Assembly: GCA_004369045.1 (NCBI GenBank)
Contig: ML213524.1
Location: forward strand, 120,737 to 165,876
Direction: 5' to 3'
DNA from: Heliocybe sulcata
Lineage: Eukaryota > Basidiomycota > Agaricomycetes > Gloeophyllales > Gloeophyllaceae
Length of the DNA: 45,140 bases
Shown: in pieces, positions 9,601 to 21,985 of the stretch
Layout of the letters: every line of letters starts with the position of its first letter
How positions within the stretch are numbered: the stretch's first letter is position 1
Made by a program: the position numbers and the translations under genes
Notes under the pieces: generated by a model
Databases searched by the model: none
Told to the model about the DNA's origin: nothing
The model's input: only the letters and a program-made list of their open reading frames with translations

Positions 9601-12600
9601 ATGAGCAGGAACGCAAAGCGCTCGACAACCTTCGTATGTCTTTGGAGCAGGAGAAAAAGAAAGTCGAGGATTCTTTGGAGGCCGAGCGCGCGTTAGGTCT
9701 TGACAAGGATGCTTTGCTTGAACGCAGCAAGAACCGTGAAGCGGAACTGGAGGAGGAGGTCGCAGCCTTGCAGCACGACCTTGACACGCTTGACTCTCAG
9801 TTGGACCGGGCCTTGAAAATTCAACGTGAGAGCGAGGAGAAGCATGAAGCTCTTAAGCAGGCCTTTGACCAGGCTGCCGAGCATTTAGTCCGATTGGAGA
9901 GTGAGCAGAAGGAATGGGCTGCCGCGGAAGCCGATCTTGTCGAACAGTTAACAGCTGCTCATGGTGAGATAGACACGCTACGCCAAGAACGGGATCAGCT
10001 GGTCAAGGTTAATGACGATCTCGAGAGATCGTTAGGACAAGGCCAGGAGGATCTCACGAGGTTGCGGGAGCGGTCCGAGACTGCTATAGCAGAACTAGAA
10101 GAGAAGTTAGCTGTCGAGACACGCAACAGGTTCGTCCATTATACAACCCTTTAGTCTTTAACTAACTGCTGCATGCAGAGATCTTGTCCGGAGCAAGTCT
10201 GAAGAAATTGAGCAAGAGTCACGGCACGCTCGGGAGCAGCTCGCCGAGTTAACCCGGACAGCTACGGAGTACTCTAATCTCATCACAAAGAAGGACGATG
10301 AGATCGCTCAGCTCCTTCAGGATCTTGACACCGCTCGCCAAGAACGCTCACAGTCCGCAAAACGCATTTCAGAGCTGCAAGGTCAGATCGACACACTGGC
10401 CGCAGAACTACAATCGCACAAGGACGATCAATCTCGTGATGCCGATGCTAGGCAGCAATTACAGACTGAACTTGATGAACTGCGCTCATTGGTGGAAGCC
10501 AAGGTCAGCGAAGAGATACAACGTGCTGAAGTCGAGAAGAACAAGGAGGAGGAGTTGGGACGGTTACGCGACCATGTCGCCAAATTGCGAGAAGACCTGA
10601 CAGACGCACGGAAGATAGCTGTCGAAGGACAAAATAAGCTTCGCGTGGACCTTGATAACTCAGTGAGGGAGCACCAAGCTCTGCTAGAAACGCATCAGGC
10701 TCTTCTTGAGAAATCCCAGGCCAACGCTGTGCAGTTGAAGACAGCTGAAGCCGCTTTGGCTGACATGGAGAAGTCCAAGCGCTCTCTGGAAAACGAGCTG
10801 CAGTCTGTACGATCGCGGCAGATTGACTCCGACGGTCAGCTAGCTGAGGCTCAGAAGGCCCGAGAGGCGAGTTTCAGTACTGATTATCATATCACCGAGT
10901 CTGACTATTATGACTTAGAGCCTTGAACGGCAACTCGCAGCTGCACAGACAAGACACCAAGACTTTGAAGACACCATTCTCCAGTTTGAGCGTGATAAGA
11001 GCTCGCAGGACAGGCAGTTGGAGACAACGCGTAAGGAACTCGACGCCGAGTCTGCCAAGCGTGCTAAGCTGGAGAAGTCTGTCTCCAGTCAGAAGGCAGA
11101 GCTTGCTCGATTGAAGGACCGAAATATCAAGCTAGACAGGGAACTTAACAAAGCACTGACCGACCTGAAGGCCCGCGAATGGGAAGTCAAGCAGCTAGAA
11201 TCGCGGCAAGACAAGACCATTGTAGAACATGTCCACGTCCTTGAGGAAGCGAAACGTGTGACCGATCGTCAACTAGCCGAAGCTCAGCTTGAGCTCCAGA
11301 AGAACCAGGCCTATATCAGGTCTTTGGAGAAGACACGATCCAGACTGGCCGGCGAAGCGGAGGACTTGGTTCGTGTGACAGAGCTGGAGCGCGTTGAGCT
11401 GAAGTCCAAGGAAAGGGCAGCGAAGCTGCAGGAAGAGAAGGCAGCTCGCGCCCTAGCGGAAGTGGATAAGGAACGACGGGCTCGAGAGACTGCCGAGCTG
11501 CAACTTCGCAGACTCCAGAGTGAGCTCCAGGACACCCATAGTCGTGCTGAAGATTTGCAGCATCAGCTGGTCACAGTCCAGCGATCGAAGGATAATCTCG
11601 AGTCTGAGCTGACGAGGCTCGCGGACGAGACCGTTGCACCGAACTCGATGGCCAAAATGCAACGTCAATACGAAGCTCAGATTGCAGAGCTTGAGCACAA
11701 ACTCGAAGAAGCGCATTCTCTCGATGCTAGCAGTGCGAAGATCAAAGACTATATCGATCGACACCATGCTGACATCCGTCGATTGATCACCGAGAGCGAT
11801 CCTCAGGACGAGAGTTTCCGTTCAAGGCTCTTAGAGGAGTTGCAGTCTGCCGATGACCAGCTGTACAGAGAGATATTCGATAGGTCTGCACGTGTGCGTG
11901 CGACACGCACAAGCGATGTGCGTTCGTACTCGAACGTCAGCCCCAAGAAACGAATGTCAAATGGGACGCCCATCCATCCCATGACCACTGGAGACGTGCC
12001 TCGTGCACCGGACAAGCAAGTGAATGCGCTTAGACAACACGTTCAGGTCCTGGAGCTCAGGATAGCTGTATCCGATCGCGTTAGGCAGCATCTAGAGTCG
12101 TCATTGCGAGAGTTGACCGCGGATTTGGAGAGCAGTGATGGTTCTGTGGAATCTTTACAGCAATACCGGGCTCGTCTTGCTAGGGAGAACGCTCGCCTTG
12201 CTGAGCTACTCAGGGAGGAGGCTGAGGCCCGTCAATCTGCCGAGAGCACTCAGATAGACAACGTCCAGGCTCTTTGGACGCAGTTCCAGGGCACGATTTC
12301 GCAGGAGCGGGAGAGCTATGATCGCCTGGAGGAGTCGCGAAAGGCTTTGGTACGTTACAGTCCCCCGGATGAAACCTGCGCTTTCTCACATGTGGTCCGC
12401 AGATGGTCCAACAGCGAACTACACAAGTCGAGTTGGAGAATTCCCGCCGGCAGATTGAGGACCTTGCTCAGTCTAAGAAGCAATTGCAAGCTGAAGTAGC
12501 GAGTCTCAAGGACCGCATCACGGAGGAGGTCCAGACTAAACAAGCCGAGGCCGGTAAGTGGCATAGATTCGCAGACCCTTCTAGTCGTCAACGCCATACA

Positions 12601-14521
12601 CAGGGCGCAGACGTCAACTAGAAATGCAACTAAAGGAGCTGGAACTATCCTCCGACGCTTCCGGAGGCTTGATTGCTGGTGCGTCAATTGTAGAACTGTA
12701 CACTTCGCCAGATCCTGATATGACTGTCCAGAACTCAAAGAAGCTGTGGACCTGTACAAGTCCAAGGCTGACGCTCACCGCGCTAAGCTTGACGAGGCAG
12801 AAATTACGAGGGCAAAGGCACTGCAATCTGAATCTCTTGGTAGGCTAACCTTCTCTTGAAATGGTGTTCATGGAACTGACTAGCCTTAGCGCGCCGTTCA
12901 CTCGCGGAACTTGAGAAGTCGTATGCAGACGCAGTCGCAGAGAGGAAAGCATTCGAGGGTCGACTCCAGTCTGCGGACGAGAGAATAAGAGAGCTGGAAG
13001 CTCACCTGGAAGACGAGGGACGTGAATCGTACGACCTTGAGCTGCTACGGCAACGCCTGGCGGAAGAGATGGAGGAAGAGCGCAAACAATACCAGAAGGA
13101 CCTTTCGGACCGTGACTTCGCAACGGATCAGACGCGTAAGAAGTATCAAAGTAAGTGGGCTCGGTGTAGCTGTCTGGCAAGGTACTGATAGTTCTTCGTA
13201 GCGGAGTTGGCTCAGCTTAGCGAAGGTGAGGATCGTCTGCAACTGGCCCATATCCTGGTTTTCTGACAGTGACTTTCTCCTAGAGCTACAAGCTCAACGT
13301 GACAGCATGAGTCGCCTGCGCGAAGAGAATCGGCGCCTGCGGTCCGACTACGATGAGCTCCAACTCCGGTACGATGACGAAGTCTACTCCGGCGGCGCTT
13401 GGAAGAAAGAGAAAGAGCGGCTGGAGACCAAAATCGGAGACCTCAGCAAGGCTTATGAAGTGGCTACCGCAGCGCAGTCTGAGCAGCAGTCCCAGATCGT
13501 TGCTCTGCATTCGCAGGTTCGGGAGCTGCGCGGCGTACTGAACGACGCTGAGGCCGACAGAGCGCTGTTGCAAAAGGCTAGGAGGGCCTTGCAAGCCGAG
13601 TTGGACGCAATCAAGATGGAGGGCATGGATACGGGAAGAATGAGCTCGGATACGGAGATGCAGAGGTTGCAACTGGAGAAACAGGACCTTGAGAGGGCTT
13701 TGGAGGAGCAGCAGGATAGAGCCGGAATGGCGTTTGAGAGGATGAAGAAAGCGGAGGCTCACGCGAACGAGTGTCAGATGGAGCTAGGTAAGGTCAGAGT
13801 GGAGAACTCTGAATTGGATAAGCTTAATGTGAGTCTTCGCTCTTCGATAAAGTATCCACATAATGAACAACATCGCTGATGGTGAATGGCGACGCTTTGG
13901 CAGGCTACTCTGGAGAAGCAGATCAAAGATCTCAACGTGCGCGTTGTTGATCTCGAGACGAAGTCTCTCGCATCCTCCCCTCGTCCTCCTACCACTTCTC
14001 GGCGCATGGAGTCCAGGATCCAGGAGCTTACAGACCAGCTCAACCAGTCCTCGAAAGACAAGTCGGAGAGTCTGAGACTTCATAGGAGCGCCGACAAGAC
14101 GGCACGGGACGCGAAGTACCAACTCGCGGAGCTCGAGAGGCAGAGGCAGAGGCTTGAGGAGGAGAATCAGGCATACGAGGGAAAGCTAGCCAGCCTCAGG
14201 CAAGTCATGGATGAATTGGTGAGTAGTTCCTTCCTTCCAGTTGTATTTCCCTATCTTCTGCCAGTCAGAGTGGGTATCTGATGTCCATTGTACAGCAAAC
14301 GTCAGAGAGCAATCTCCAGCTCGCGAAGCGCAGGGCAGAGCGTGAAGCTGCGGATTATAAGCAGAAGACCCTCAGGTAGGTTCCTCAACCCAGCTCCTTT
14401 ATGACCCTGGAGCTTATTTTCTTCATTATTCTCTTGTAGTCTGGAGAGGGAAATCGACCGCCTGAGGAATAGGCTCGATAGGCCGTCAGCTGTCTTACCA
14501 ACAGGATCTCCCAGGCGTTGA
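6665..14521 (+). CDS. class II myosin heavy chain
   Basis: Fifteen exons give about 2327 residues: 6665-6841, 6903-7046, 7162-7346, 7394-10129, 10179-10866, 10919-12349, 12403-12553, 12622-12678, 12732-12839, 12890-13150, 13202-13225, 13284-13828, 13904-14218, 14296-14375, 14440-14521. All phases agree. Order of parts: an SH3-like N-terminus ([19 protein letters not shown]), P-loop [10 protein letters not shown] (about 170-180), switch [11 protein letters not shown], switch [10 protein letters not shown], actin-binding region [16 protein letters not shown], converter, and an IQ region ([20 protein letters not shown]). The rod entry [21 protein letters not shown] is typical of class II. The remaining 1400 or so residues are heptad-rich coiled coil and end in SPRR. 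It should act as a dimeric actin motor of the cytokinetic ring or septum. Intron 5 is non-canonical (GC-AG). A 52-residue serine/proline-rich insert lies in loop 1, after the P-loop. Confidence 0.95.
10867..10918 (+). other. GC-AG intron in the myosin gene
   Basis: The exon before it ends CGA GAG, the donor is GCGAGT, and the acceptor is TTAG followed by AGC CTT GAA CGG. This 52-nt intron is the only choice I found that keeps the coiled-coil frame (QKARE to [10 protein letters not shown]). The nearby GT dinucleotides at 10871 and 10877 give the wrong phase for either AG. Confidence 0.75.
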
Positions 14522-14973
14522 TACATTGACTCATTCTCCCTTCCCTTATTGATAGCAGCATACACCTTCGTTCGTTTCATCTGTCATCACTACTGCACGA
14601 TTTCTCTTACTTATTGTTGTTTCGCGCATGTCTCTATACCTGCACTGAGTGTACCATAAGACATTTATGTATTCTATCATGCTGTATTTTCTTCTAATGA
14701 TGACCACGACGACGATGCATTTCGGATGCCAATATTTGCATCTTTTGCTGATCGGGCTACAGAAATCCTAAGAGCATCCTTGTCCTGCAAAAGCGGTACA
14801 GCTGAGTCGACATTACAGTCTTGCCAAGATGTCGACGTACCTGACAAGTACTCCTGCTGGTACCCACTAAGCCGACCGCCCACCATTAATGGCACTATAA
14901 TCCTAAGAGAGGGAAGTATTTCTCTCCCAACCGCACGTATCTCCCGGATAAGTCCTCTCTAGCTTCGTTATGA
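14522..14973. other. intergenic, convergent 3' ends
   Basis: A 452-bp space between the myosin stop and the F-box gene stop, which converge. Short open frames occur on both strands but none resembles a protein I know. It probably holds two 3' UTRs. Confidence 0.5.
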
Positions 14974-16605
14974 CTAGGCAGCCCGCAGACTTGCCAAGAC
15001 ATCCATCATGAGTTCAACCACACCATCCTTCATCTCCGCCCATGCTAGAATATCATCAGCATGCGAAGCATAAGGATCACTGATCGCGTATACGCACCGC
15101 GATCTGTGAGATCTTTGTTCTGCGTATCTTCGATGAACTCTCTGCAAACATGAAGGGGAGCTTTCGGCATCTTTGCAACTTCGGCACCGTATCCGAGAGA
15201 CCGGAGGTTGTCCAGGATCGCAAACGGGGTATCAGAATATTAATGTACGTGTACCGTCAGCATGAAGGGCAGACACCGACTTGTTTAGCCGCCGTGCAAC
15301 TGTCCTCTCGAAGCTTTGTTTCATTTGCCAGTCGTGCATTCTTGACGCATGCTGACAACGAGCGGGAAGGGCAAGGCCATAAACCAATGATGAGGACGGG
15401 ATCTCCAGTTTAACGTAGAAACTCACAATAGCCATGAGTGTTACCCTCGTCACCTTTTGCGTGACGAACTCCCTCAGCATTGCTTCGTCCGGTTTCTTGG
15501 CGCCGTCGTCAGGATCGTTTTGACGTTCACCCGAGCGGCAGGGAAGCAGCATTCCGTGAAGTCGAGCGGCGGCGTCTGATTTGAGAACGTATGTGCCGCA
15601 TGCACGTCCTAAAATTTCGTGTCGAGATCGTCAGCACAATGGAGGCGAAGTGTCGGATATCCGTCGCCGTTCGAAACAATATGCATATGCAGAAGACAGC
15701 AGGAGGCCAAATTACTCCGTCCGATGCTACTGGATTCCATACTTGGAACTATATTCTTGAGCTCCAACCCAGAGTTTCGGAACGCATGCGGGGACTCGCG
15801 CCATACCAAATGATATTCCATGACACTAAACGCCAATGAGCCAACAAGTCAACAACGGTGAAAATCATAAGGAAACAGTTATAATTTAACGCTTACTGCT
15901 GCTTTATGCATTTCTTGCAGCACCCCATTCTGAAAATCCATTGACCCCAGCCGACGTTGGGATTGTTGGAGAACTACACGCGATAAAAACAATCAGCAAC
16001 AAGCAGAAAAATATTCCACATCATTGATTCTGAATTTGTGGTTGCTCACAGTGCATCGGAACTCGAACGTGAACCGCACATACTATGGCTCATTAATATC
16101 CGAAGGACAAGGGGCAAGCCAGTCTCTTCCGATACACGATTCAACGCTGCTTTCCATTTGAGAGCGGACTCAGAGCACATGAGAACTCCCGTCAGCTTCG
16201 TACTACCGCGAGACAGATGGAGGACATCGAGAGGGTACGGCAGGGAGAAGATCTTCGTAAGTAGTAGCATTAATTAAGTGCCGATCAATATTAATTGGCC
16301 TGGAAATGACTACTGACCTCGGATAATACATCGAAAGCAATGTCTCGAAGGATGAGCGTCTGAGTTGCGGCTACAACCTTGTTCTTTCTAGAAGCCGACT
16401 TCGCCGCCGTACCCCGTCCTCCGCCCTGCTTGCGTCGCTTGAGGGCAGGTGTATCGTCGTCACAGTGGGGGAAATGGCCAATTGGACAAAGACTCCATGA
16501 AGGTGCATACGTTTGCCTCGATGGTGGGCCTCGATGGTGGTTGTGACAGGCGAATAAGTCTGACGAGCCACAAAGGACAGTCGGTTGCACGTGATATTTA
16601 GCCAC
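14974..16605 (-). pseudogene. F-box protein gene with two lesions
   Basis: The reading follows the F-box proteins that are expanded in Agaricomycetes, which serve as SCF ubiquitin ligase substrate adaptors. The order seen is a basic N-terminus, F-box DIAFDVLSE / IFSLPYPLDVLHLSRGSTK (split by an intron at 16271-16316), WKAALNRVSEETGLP, then CPSDINEP and YVRFTFEFRC in another frame, NNPNVGWGQWIF and CCKKCIKAA, and a C-terminal part with ILDNLRSLGYGAEVAKM and LTDR / AWAEMKDGVVELMM. Two lesions break it: one base appears missing in a C run (16111-16114, read as G on the + strand), and a TAG replaces the expected glutamine codon (16083-16085). Downstream exons still look constrained, so inactivation may be recent, or the sequence may hold an error. 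The start is uncertain. Confidence 0.6.
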
Positions 16606-17016
16606 GCCACTGTTAGCGTGACATACCTGAAGGAAGATTATCTCCGACTTCCAACCTTACACCATCGACTCGAGGGAGACCCGATATACAAGGCGAAGCC
16701 ACCATTATCAAGTGCACATAAGCAGATATACGGCGGTCGTATGTGATGCATCAAAAAGCCTTTAGCAGGAGCTGCCCTTCTGGGTGGCATCTCGCATCGC
16801 ACGATTCCCAGGGCATGCTACAGTCGAGGGCCTTATATAACAAACCATCTTGCTACACGCACAGCCGTGAAAGAAGAACAGCATACTGCTTGAAATGATC
16901 GAAGGACTCATTGCCCAAATCACTGAGTGAGGATACAACAAATACTAGGCGAGTGCCCCACAACAACACCAATTTCAACACGTTACAGCGGTTTACACAC
17001 AACAGCGAGAGCAACA
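16606..17016. other. intergenic, F-box 5' side / Ppo 3' side
   Basis: A 411-bp stretch between two minus-strand genes. TTATATAA (16833-16840) is a TATA-like palindrome about 230 bp upstream of the F-box start. I see nothing else here. Confidence 0.4.
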
Positions 17017-20000
17017 CTAGTTATACTGCACCAAAGGATGTCAGAAATCGACCTCAATCAACTCATACCGCGTACTTACCTGTACAACGAGCGACGCAGG
17101 CCAGGGCCCAATCTTCCCTGCGCTATCGATATACAGCTCCTCGGGGGTGCCGAGCACATTTTGGGAGAACCTGACATACACACAGTCAACACTTCTGCGA
17201 CGGCACGAGAGAGGAACGACTTACTTGCTCAGTACACCCGAGGTCCCAGGGGCCCTAGCCAGTCCCGGCAAAGAGAATGTCGTCCGCAACACCTCCACTG
17301 AAGTCTGGGTTATAAATGTTTATCAGCGGTTGCGCTCCCCAGCTAGATAACGAATGGCGTGACCTTCTCAAAGAACTCAGTATTCATCAACCCGTATGAC
17401 TCGCCAGAAGAAGGCGTGTTCCCTTCAAATAATGGTCACGCATGTCTCCACAAGGGAACAATCGTCTATCACGTACCCAGCGCATGCCGAACATGTCCCA
17501 AAATAACGGTCTCTGTTCCCCCACTCGCCAACCTCACAATCTCAGCCCTCGCCTCATGGTTCGCATCGTCAAGGTACATATCAACGATGAGCGCCAGTGT
17601 CTTCGAGTACAAAGCCGCGGTACTGAGGACTTCCACCGTAAGGTCCGTAGCCAACGTCTCGGCATCGACTTTCGTGCCTGACGCAGCTGCCAGGAGAGAC
17701 TTCAAGAATGTGTCGCTGCGCTCGTTGCGGCCCGCCCAGAGCCCGTCCGCAGTGTCAAGGGCGGTGTCGACGATGCCATGGACGGAGAACTAGGTAAACT
17801 CGCCTCAGACGTCGACCGTAAATAGCCAGGAAGGAAACACACCATGCCGTCCTTCAGCCTCGTCAGATGCCTCTCAACACGCTTAACAACCTCCTGCACA
17901 ACCTCAGCCGAATTCTCCCGCAACTCAAAGTCAGCAGCAGCCTCATTGTTCAGGAAAACGTAGCTGCCACAAAACCATCAACATCACGAAAAGACTTACA
18001 ACTGACGTGAACTCACTTCGCCACATCAGCAAACCTCCTGTACGTCTCATGCTCCCTCATGCTCCCCCTCGGATTCTGCACATTCTTCAGCGGCAGACCC
18101 AGCTATTCAACACAAACCGCCATCAGCGTTCACGCCACATGCACAAACGGACCGAGCACTCACAACCTCGTTCGCAATCCAATACACCGGCACAAGATTG
18201 ACCACGTCCTTCACAACATCCACATACTTCATCCCCGAGCCCACATGCTTTATCGACTTAGCATCAACAAGGCTCTTCGTCAGCGCGCCGAACGACTTGG
18301 CCCACATTCCAACCTGCTGCCCGCTGAACAGCGCCTTGTCAACCTACCCCAGACACCGCGCATTAGTTGGCCTGCCCTTACAGGTGAAGGAGCACGACTC
18401 ACAACGGGACTGCCCAACCTTGCCCCCTTCACCACCTTCGCAACCCTCTCCGCATACACATCCCCACCACCAAGCGCCCCCGCGCCCAAGCTCTGCACGC
18501 CCACTAAGGAACGCAAATATCACTAAAACAGTCATTACTAGCTATTACCATGCCGTACCTTGCTGTGCAGAAGGCTTCTCCCAACTATACCTCCCCACCA
18601 CCTCCGGATCCCTCTCTCCCATCTCCTTCTTCATATACTCCGGCACCATAAACGGGAAGAACGCATACGCCGAGTCCCGCGGATAATACTCCGGCAAGTG
18701 GCGGAACAACAGCTTCGTGAGCATGCCCCCGTACGACCCGTCGTCCGGGTTGATCTGGCAGTCCTGGTAGCCCCACGACGTGAAGTTGAAGGCTGTAAGG
18801 GGTGCCGGTAGACATCTAAGCGCGACTGAATGACGAAGACAGGAATAGGGAGGACGCACGCGTAAAATCAACCGTCATAAACCGATCTCCTCTCGTCAGA
18901 CATACCGCATCGCCCAGAATCGCTCTCGAGATCGTATACCCGGGACACAAACCCGCGCCAGCCATCGGGAGCTTCGTCTCCTCCGCCTGCATACCCACCT
19001 GCAACACACCCAAACCGTCAACATCCCACAGCATACCTCGAAGATAAAAAGACAAAAGACTCACATGCAGCTCGAGATTGTCGATATCATGGTACAACGC
19101 CTCAGCAGCCTCCGCAATCTCCGGATCCGGATTCCACTCCTTAAAGTCCGCATAGGCTGAGAGACAGCTCAGTCACTATGCAATACATCTAGATTAAAGA
19201 GAGGCACAACTTACGTTTCAACCCCATAAACTTCCTAAACTCATTCATCTATCCACCAGCGCTCAGCATCGTCACCAGCAAAGGGACCTATGAAGTGAAC
19301 ACTGACAGTACACACGCCCCAACTCCTCGCCTGCTCCATCCCCAAAATCTCAATGATCCTAAGCACCTCGGGCGTGTTTCTCGCTCCAAAGGCAGAAGCA
19401 GACGCGGCGGTCGCGTTTTGTAGGAGCTCCGCGAGCTGGGCGTCGTCGAACAGGCCATCGGCGTTGCGTTGGATGCTGAGAGGAGAGGGTAAGCAAGCGG
19501 CGGAAGTCATGTCGGTGGAGAGGGCCAGCAGGGGGCACGAAACGGGAAAGAGTGCATGTGCAAGAACTAGTACTCACTCCCCAAGCGGCCACTTCCTCGG
19601 ATCCCCCGCCTTCCTCAACTCCTTAATCGCAACATTCTTGAAGTCGTCCACTGTAATCTGTAAAACGCCATCAGCACTCTGCCAATAATCCACCCGCCCA
19701 CCCGGGACCCAAACGCCAAACCCACAGCGCTCTCCCAAAACCAAGCATCCCCTGTTACTCACATCCTCAAAACTCTTCCCAGGCCACATATCCCCAAACC
19801 TCTTCTCCGTCCACGCCTGGTCCACCTGACTCGTCGTCGCATGCCACCGATACATGAGATTAAACTCAACGGAAACAGCGTTGCCTTCTCCCCGGGGCGA
19901 CACGGAGTGGTCGAGCGTGCGCGTGCCCTGCGGGGGTGAAAGGGGTGGTCAGCTCGGAGTTACAGAGGGAGAGCGAACTAAGGCACCTCCAGCGGGTTCA

Positions 20001-21479
20001 GCCTCCACGACAGCCCATCCCTCGCCAGCCCCAAAATCGCGCCCACATAGTCCGCCAAAATTACCTACACAAAACCGAGTACACGGAGAAGGATTGTCAG
20101 CAAGCCTTGCTGACCCCTTGACAAAGCTCGCGCACCTGCATAAAATACCCGCAGTTTACGAGCCTCGCGCGCGCGAAGAGCTCGGCGTCCTGTTTTTCCT
20201 TGAGAGCGGCGTCAGTGGGCGGCGGGGAAACGAGGTTGCCGTTCTCGTTGATTGAGAGGATGCGGTTGGCGATGTACTGTGGTAGAAAGGGTTAAGTGGA
20301 CAGGAGAAGGGGTAAGTAAGGCGGAATGAGGAGGGAAAAAGTTGCGTACGTTATGATTCCTATTGAACAACACCAGCAACGCGCCCACAGCAGGCGGCAT
20401 CAACATCAACCTCGCATCCGCAAACGCGTCCTCCCAGATCATCCCCGTCCCATCATGCTTCCTCATCCCGCCCTCCCACTCTCCACTCTCCCCCCTCTTC
20501 CCATCCACCTGCTCATCCCCCACACCATACAACACGCTCAGATCGAGATAACTCGACGTCCCGTTCTTCGTCCAGTCCCGCGGGTCGGTATTAAACAGGC
20601 AATGAATAATAAGGTCCGCGAACGCAAAGAACAGGCTCGAGATCCCTCCGGGGTGGGGGGTAAAGGAGCCCTGGGGTCGGCGGAGGAGCGTGTCAAAGAC
20701 CAGGCCCGCGTCGGGCAGCGCGGAGCGCGGGACCTGCGAGACAGAGGGCACGGAGCGCGCGTAGGGCTGGTTCGCGCGGCCGAGCGAGGGGAAGAGCGGG
20801 TTGTAGTTGCTGCCGTCGGCGGAGCGGTAGGCGTACGAGACGGATTGGTTAATGGACGCGGGGGCGGCGGAGGCGGAGGGCGCGGGGGGGAGGGAGAGGT
20901 AGCCGCTCGGTGGGTGGGGGAGGTCTTTGTATACTGTAAAGCGAGGGGTGAGTGACTGGGGAGGGAGGCGAGGGGAGGACTTACAGAGGTCGATGACGGC
21001 TTGCTGGAGTTTGACTGTGGGCCCGAAGTTATCGGGGGCGCGGGCCATGAGGGTGAGGACTTTCTCGAGCTGCGCGGGGGAGGGTGAGTATATGCGTAGG
21101 CCACAGTGGGGGGAGCACGCACGAAGAACTTTCTATCATCGATCCCCTCGCCATCGGCGTTCTTGAGGACATCAATGTACGCAGGCTACACCACCATACT
21201 CAGTATACACCCTTCATCGTCGTGAACGGCACTCACAATATCCTGTGGCTTAAAACCCAGCCCCCTCGCATCGACCTGCACGAGGTCCTGCAGACTCTTG
21301 GTCAGAAGATCTGGCACATCCTTGCCGCCGTCCTTATCCACGGGGGCGAGACTCTCCTGCAGCATCTCTGCGCGCTGCTGGAGACCCTTGAGTATACCTG
21401 ACATGGCGAATCTGAATACGGCGAGTACGACGCGGACGTATAGCGCGAGCAGCTCGAAGGCAAGGTCCTTCACACCCAT
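17017..21479 (-). CDS. Ppo-type fatty acid dioxygenase fused to a P450-like domain
   Basis: Many exons make a protein of about 1000 residues like fungal linoleate diol synthases (Ppo, psi-factor-producing oxygenases), which oxygenate C18 fatty acids to hydroperoxides. The start is MGVKDLAFELLALYVRVV. Heme-peroxidase landmarks: the distal histidine segment ADLIIHCLFNTDPRDW, then SSYLDLSVLYGV, ALLVLFNRNHN, and EFNLMYRWHATTS, whose YRWH carries the catalytic tyrosine and proximal histidine. Later parts are FNFTSWGYQDCQIN, then a P450-like half (ALFSGQQVGMWAKSF, VKDVVNLVPVYWIANEV, YSKTLALIVDMYLDD, ILGHVRHALG). It ends SLPGLARAPGTSGVL, TPEELYIDSAGKIGPWPASL, VVQYN. Between HVRHALG and FFEKVTPF there are only about 130 nt: the ExxR helix and cysteine heme-ligand loop are missing. 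Exons in this gap are the least certain part of the model. Confidence 0.85.
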
Positions 21480-21985
21480 GCTGGCTTGCGAATGTTTGCT
21501 CTTTTATGCGGTGTGCGGAGAGAGAGAGGACAGGACGGGGAGGTGAAACGTCGGAGAGGGGGAGAGGCCGTGCATGGACCTAAGCTATTTTGTGGCCGCG
21601 AGCGCTAGAACGGCTGTCCAACGCATATAGCCCATCATATATCCATACACAGCAAGTGATGGCCATCCGCTTTGCATCACCCGCTGAAGCCATTGCGCGT
21701 CCATTCGATACGCAGACAGAGCACGGAAGCATTTCACACTTGCCTTTTCCGTCGTAAATACCCGTCGGAGACGTCCGACCCCCGCGGGCGTTCCTAGTAG
21801 CCTGCAGTACTTTATACCAACCTCGCCACTACTCGGCCGTCAATCTCAACAATCACATCAAGGTCATCAAGGGGTATAGCAGTCCATTACAAGTATCTAT
21901 ATACACCATATATCTGCCCCCATCATCCTCGCCATCCGTATCGCCTCCCAAATGCTATGAGCTCGCCACCGGAGATGCCCGCCCT
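21480..21985. promoter_or_regulatory. upstream region of the Ppo gene / 3' side of Ykt6
   Basis: A 506-bp space between two minus-strand genes. It should hold the Ppo promoter and the Ykt6 3' UTR. A minus-strand TATAAA-like sequence lies near 21811-21817, roughly 330 bp above the Ppo start. No gene is visible. Confidence 0.35.

Noticed and set aside
10871-10918. A GT-AG intron at the end of myosin exon 5
   Set aside because: The donors at 10871 and 10877 are both phase 1, and neither AG (10918 or 10920) gives the LERQLAAAQ frame. The GC donor at 10867 does.
15060-15080. An 18-nt intron (GTGCGTATACGCGATCAG) near the end of the F-box gene
   Set aside because: Too short to be spliced. A normal intron from the same donor to ATATTCTAG gives the family-like LTDR-AWAEMKDG.
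17017-17350. The Ppo gene being truncated at FEKVTPFVI by a TAG
   Set aside because: Three further exons downstream (SLPGLARAPG, TPEELYIDSAGKIGPW, YN-stop) join with GT-AG introns and matching phases, so the C-terminus is present.
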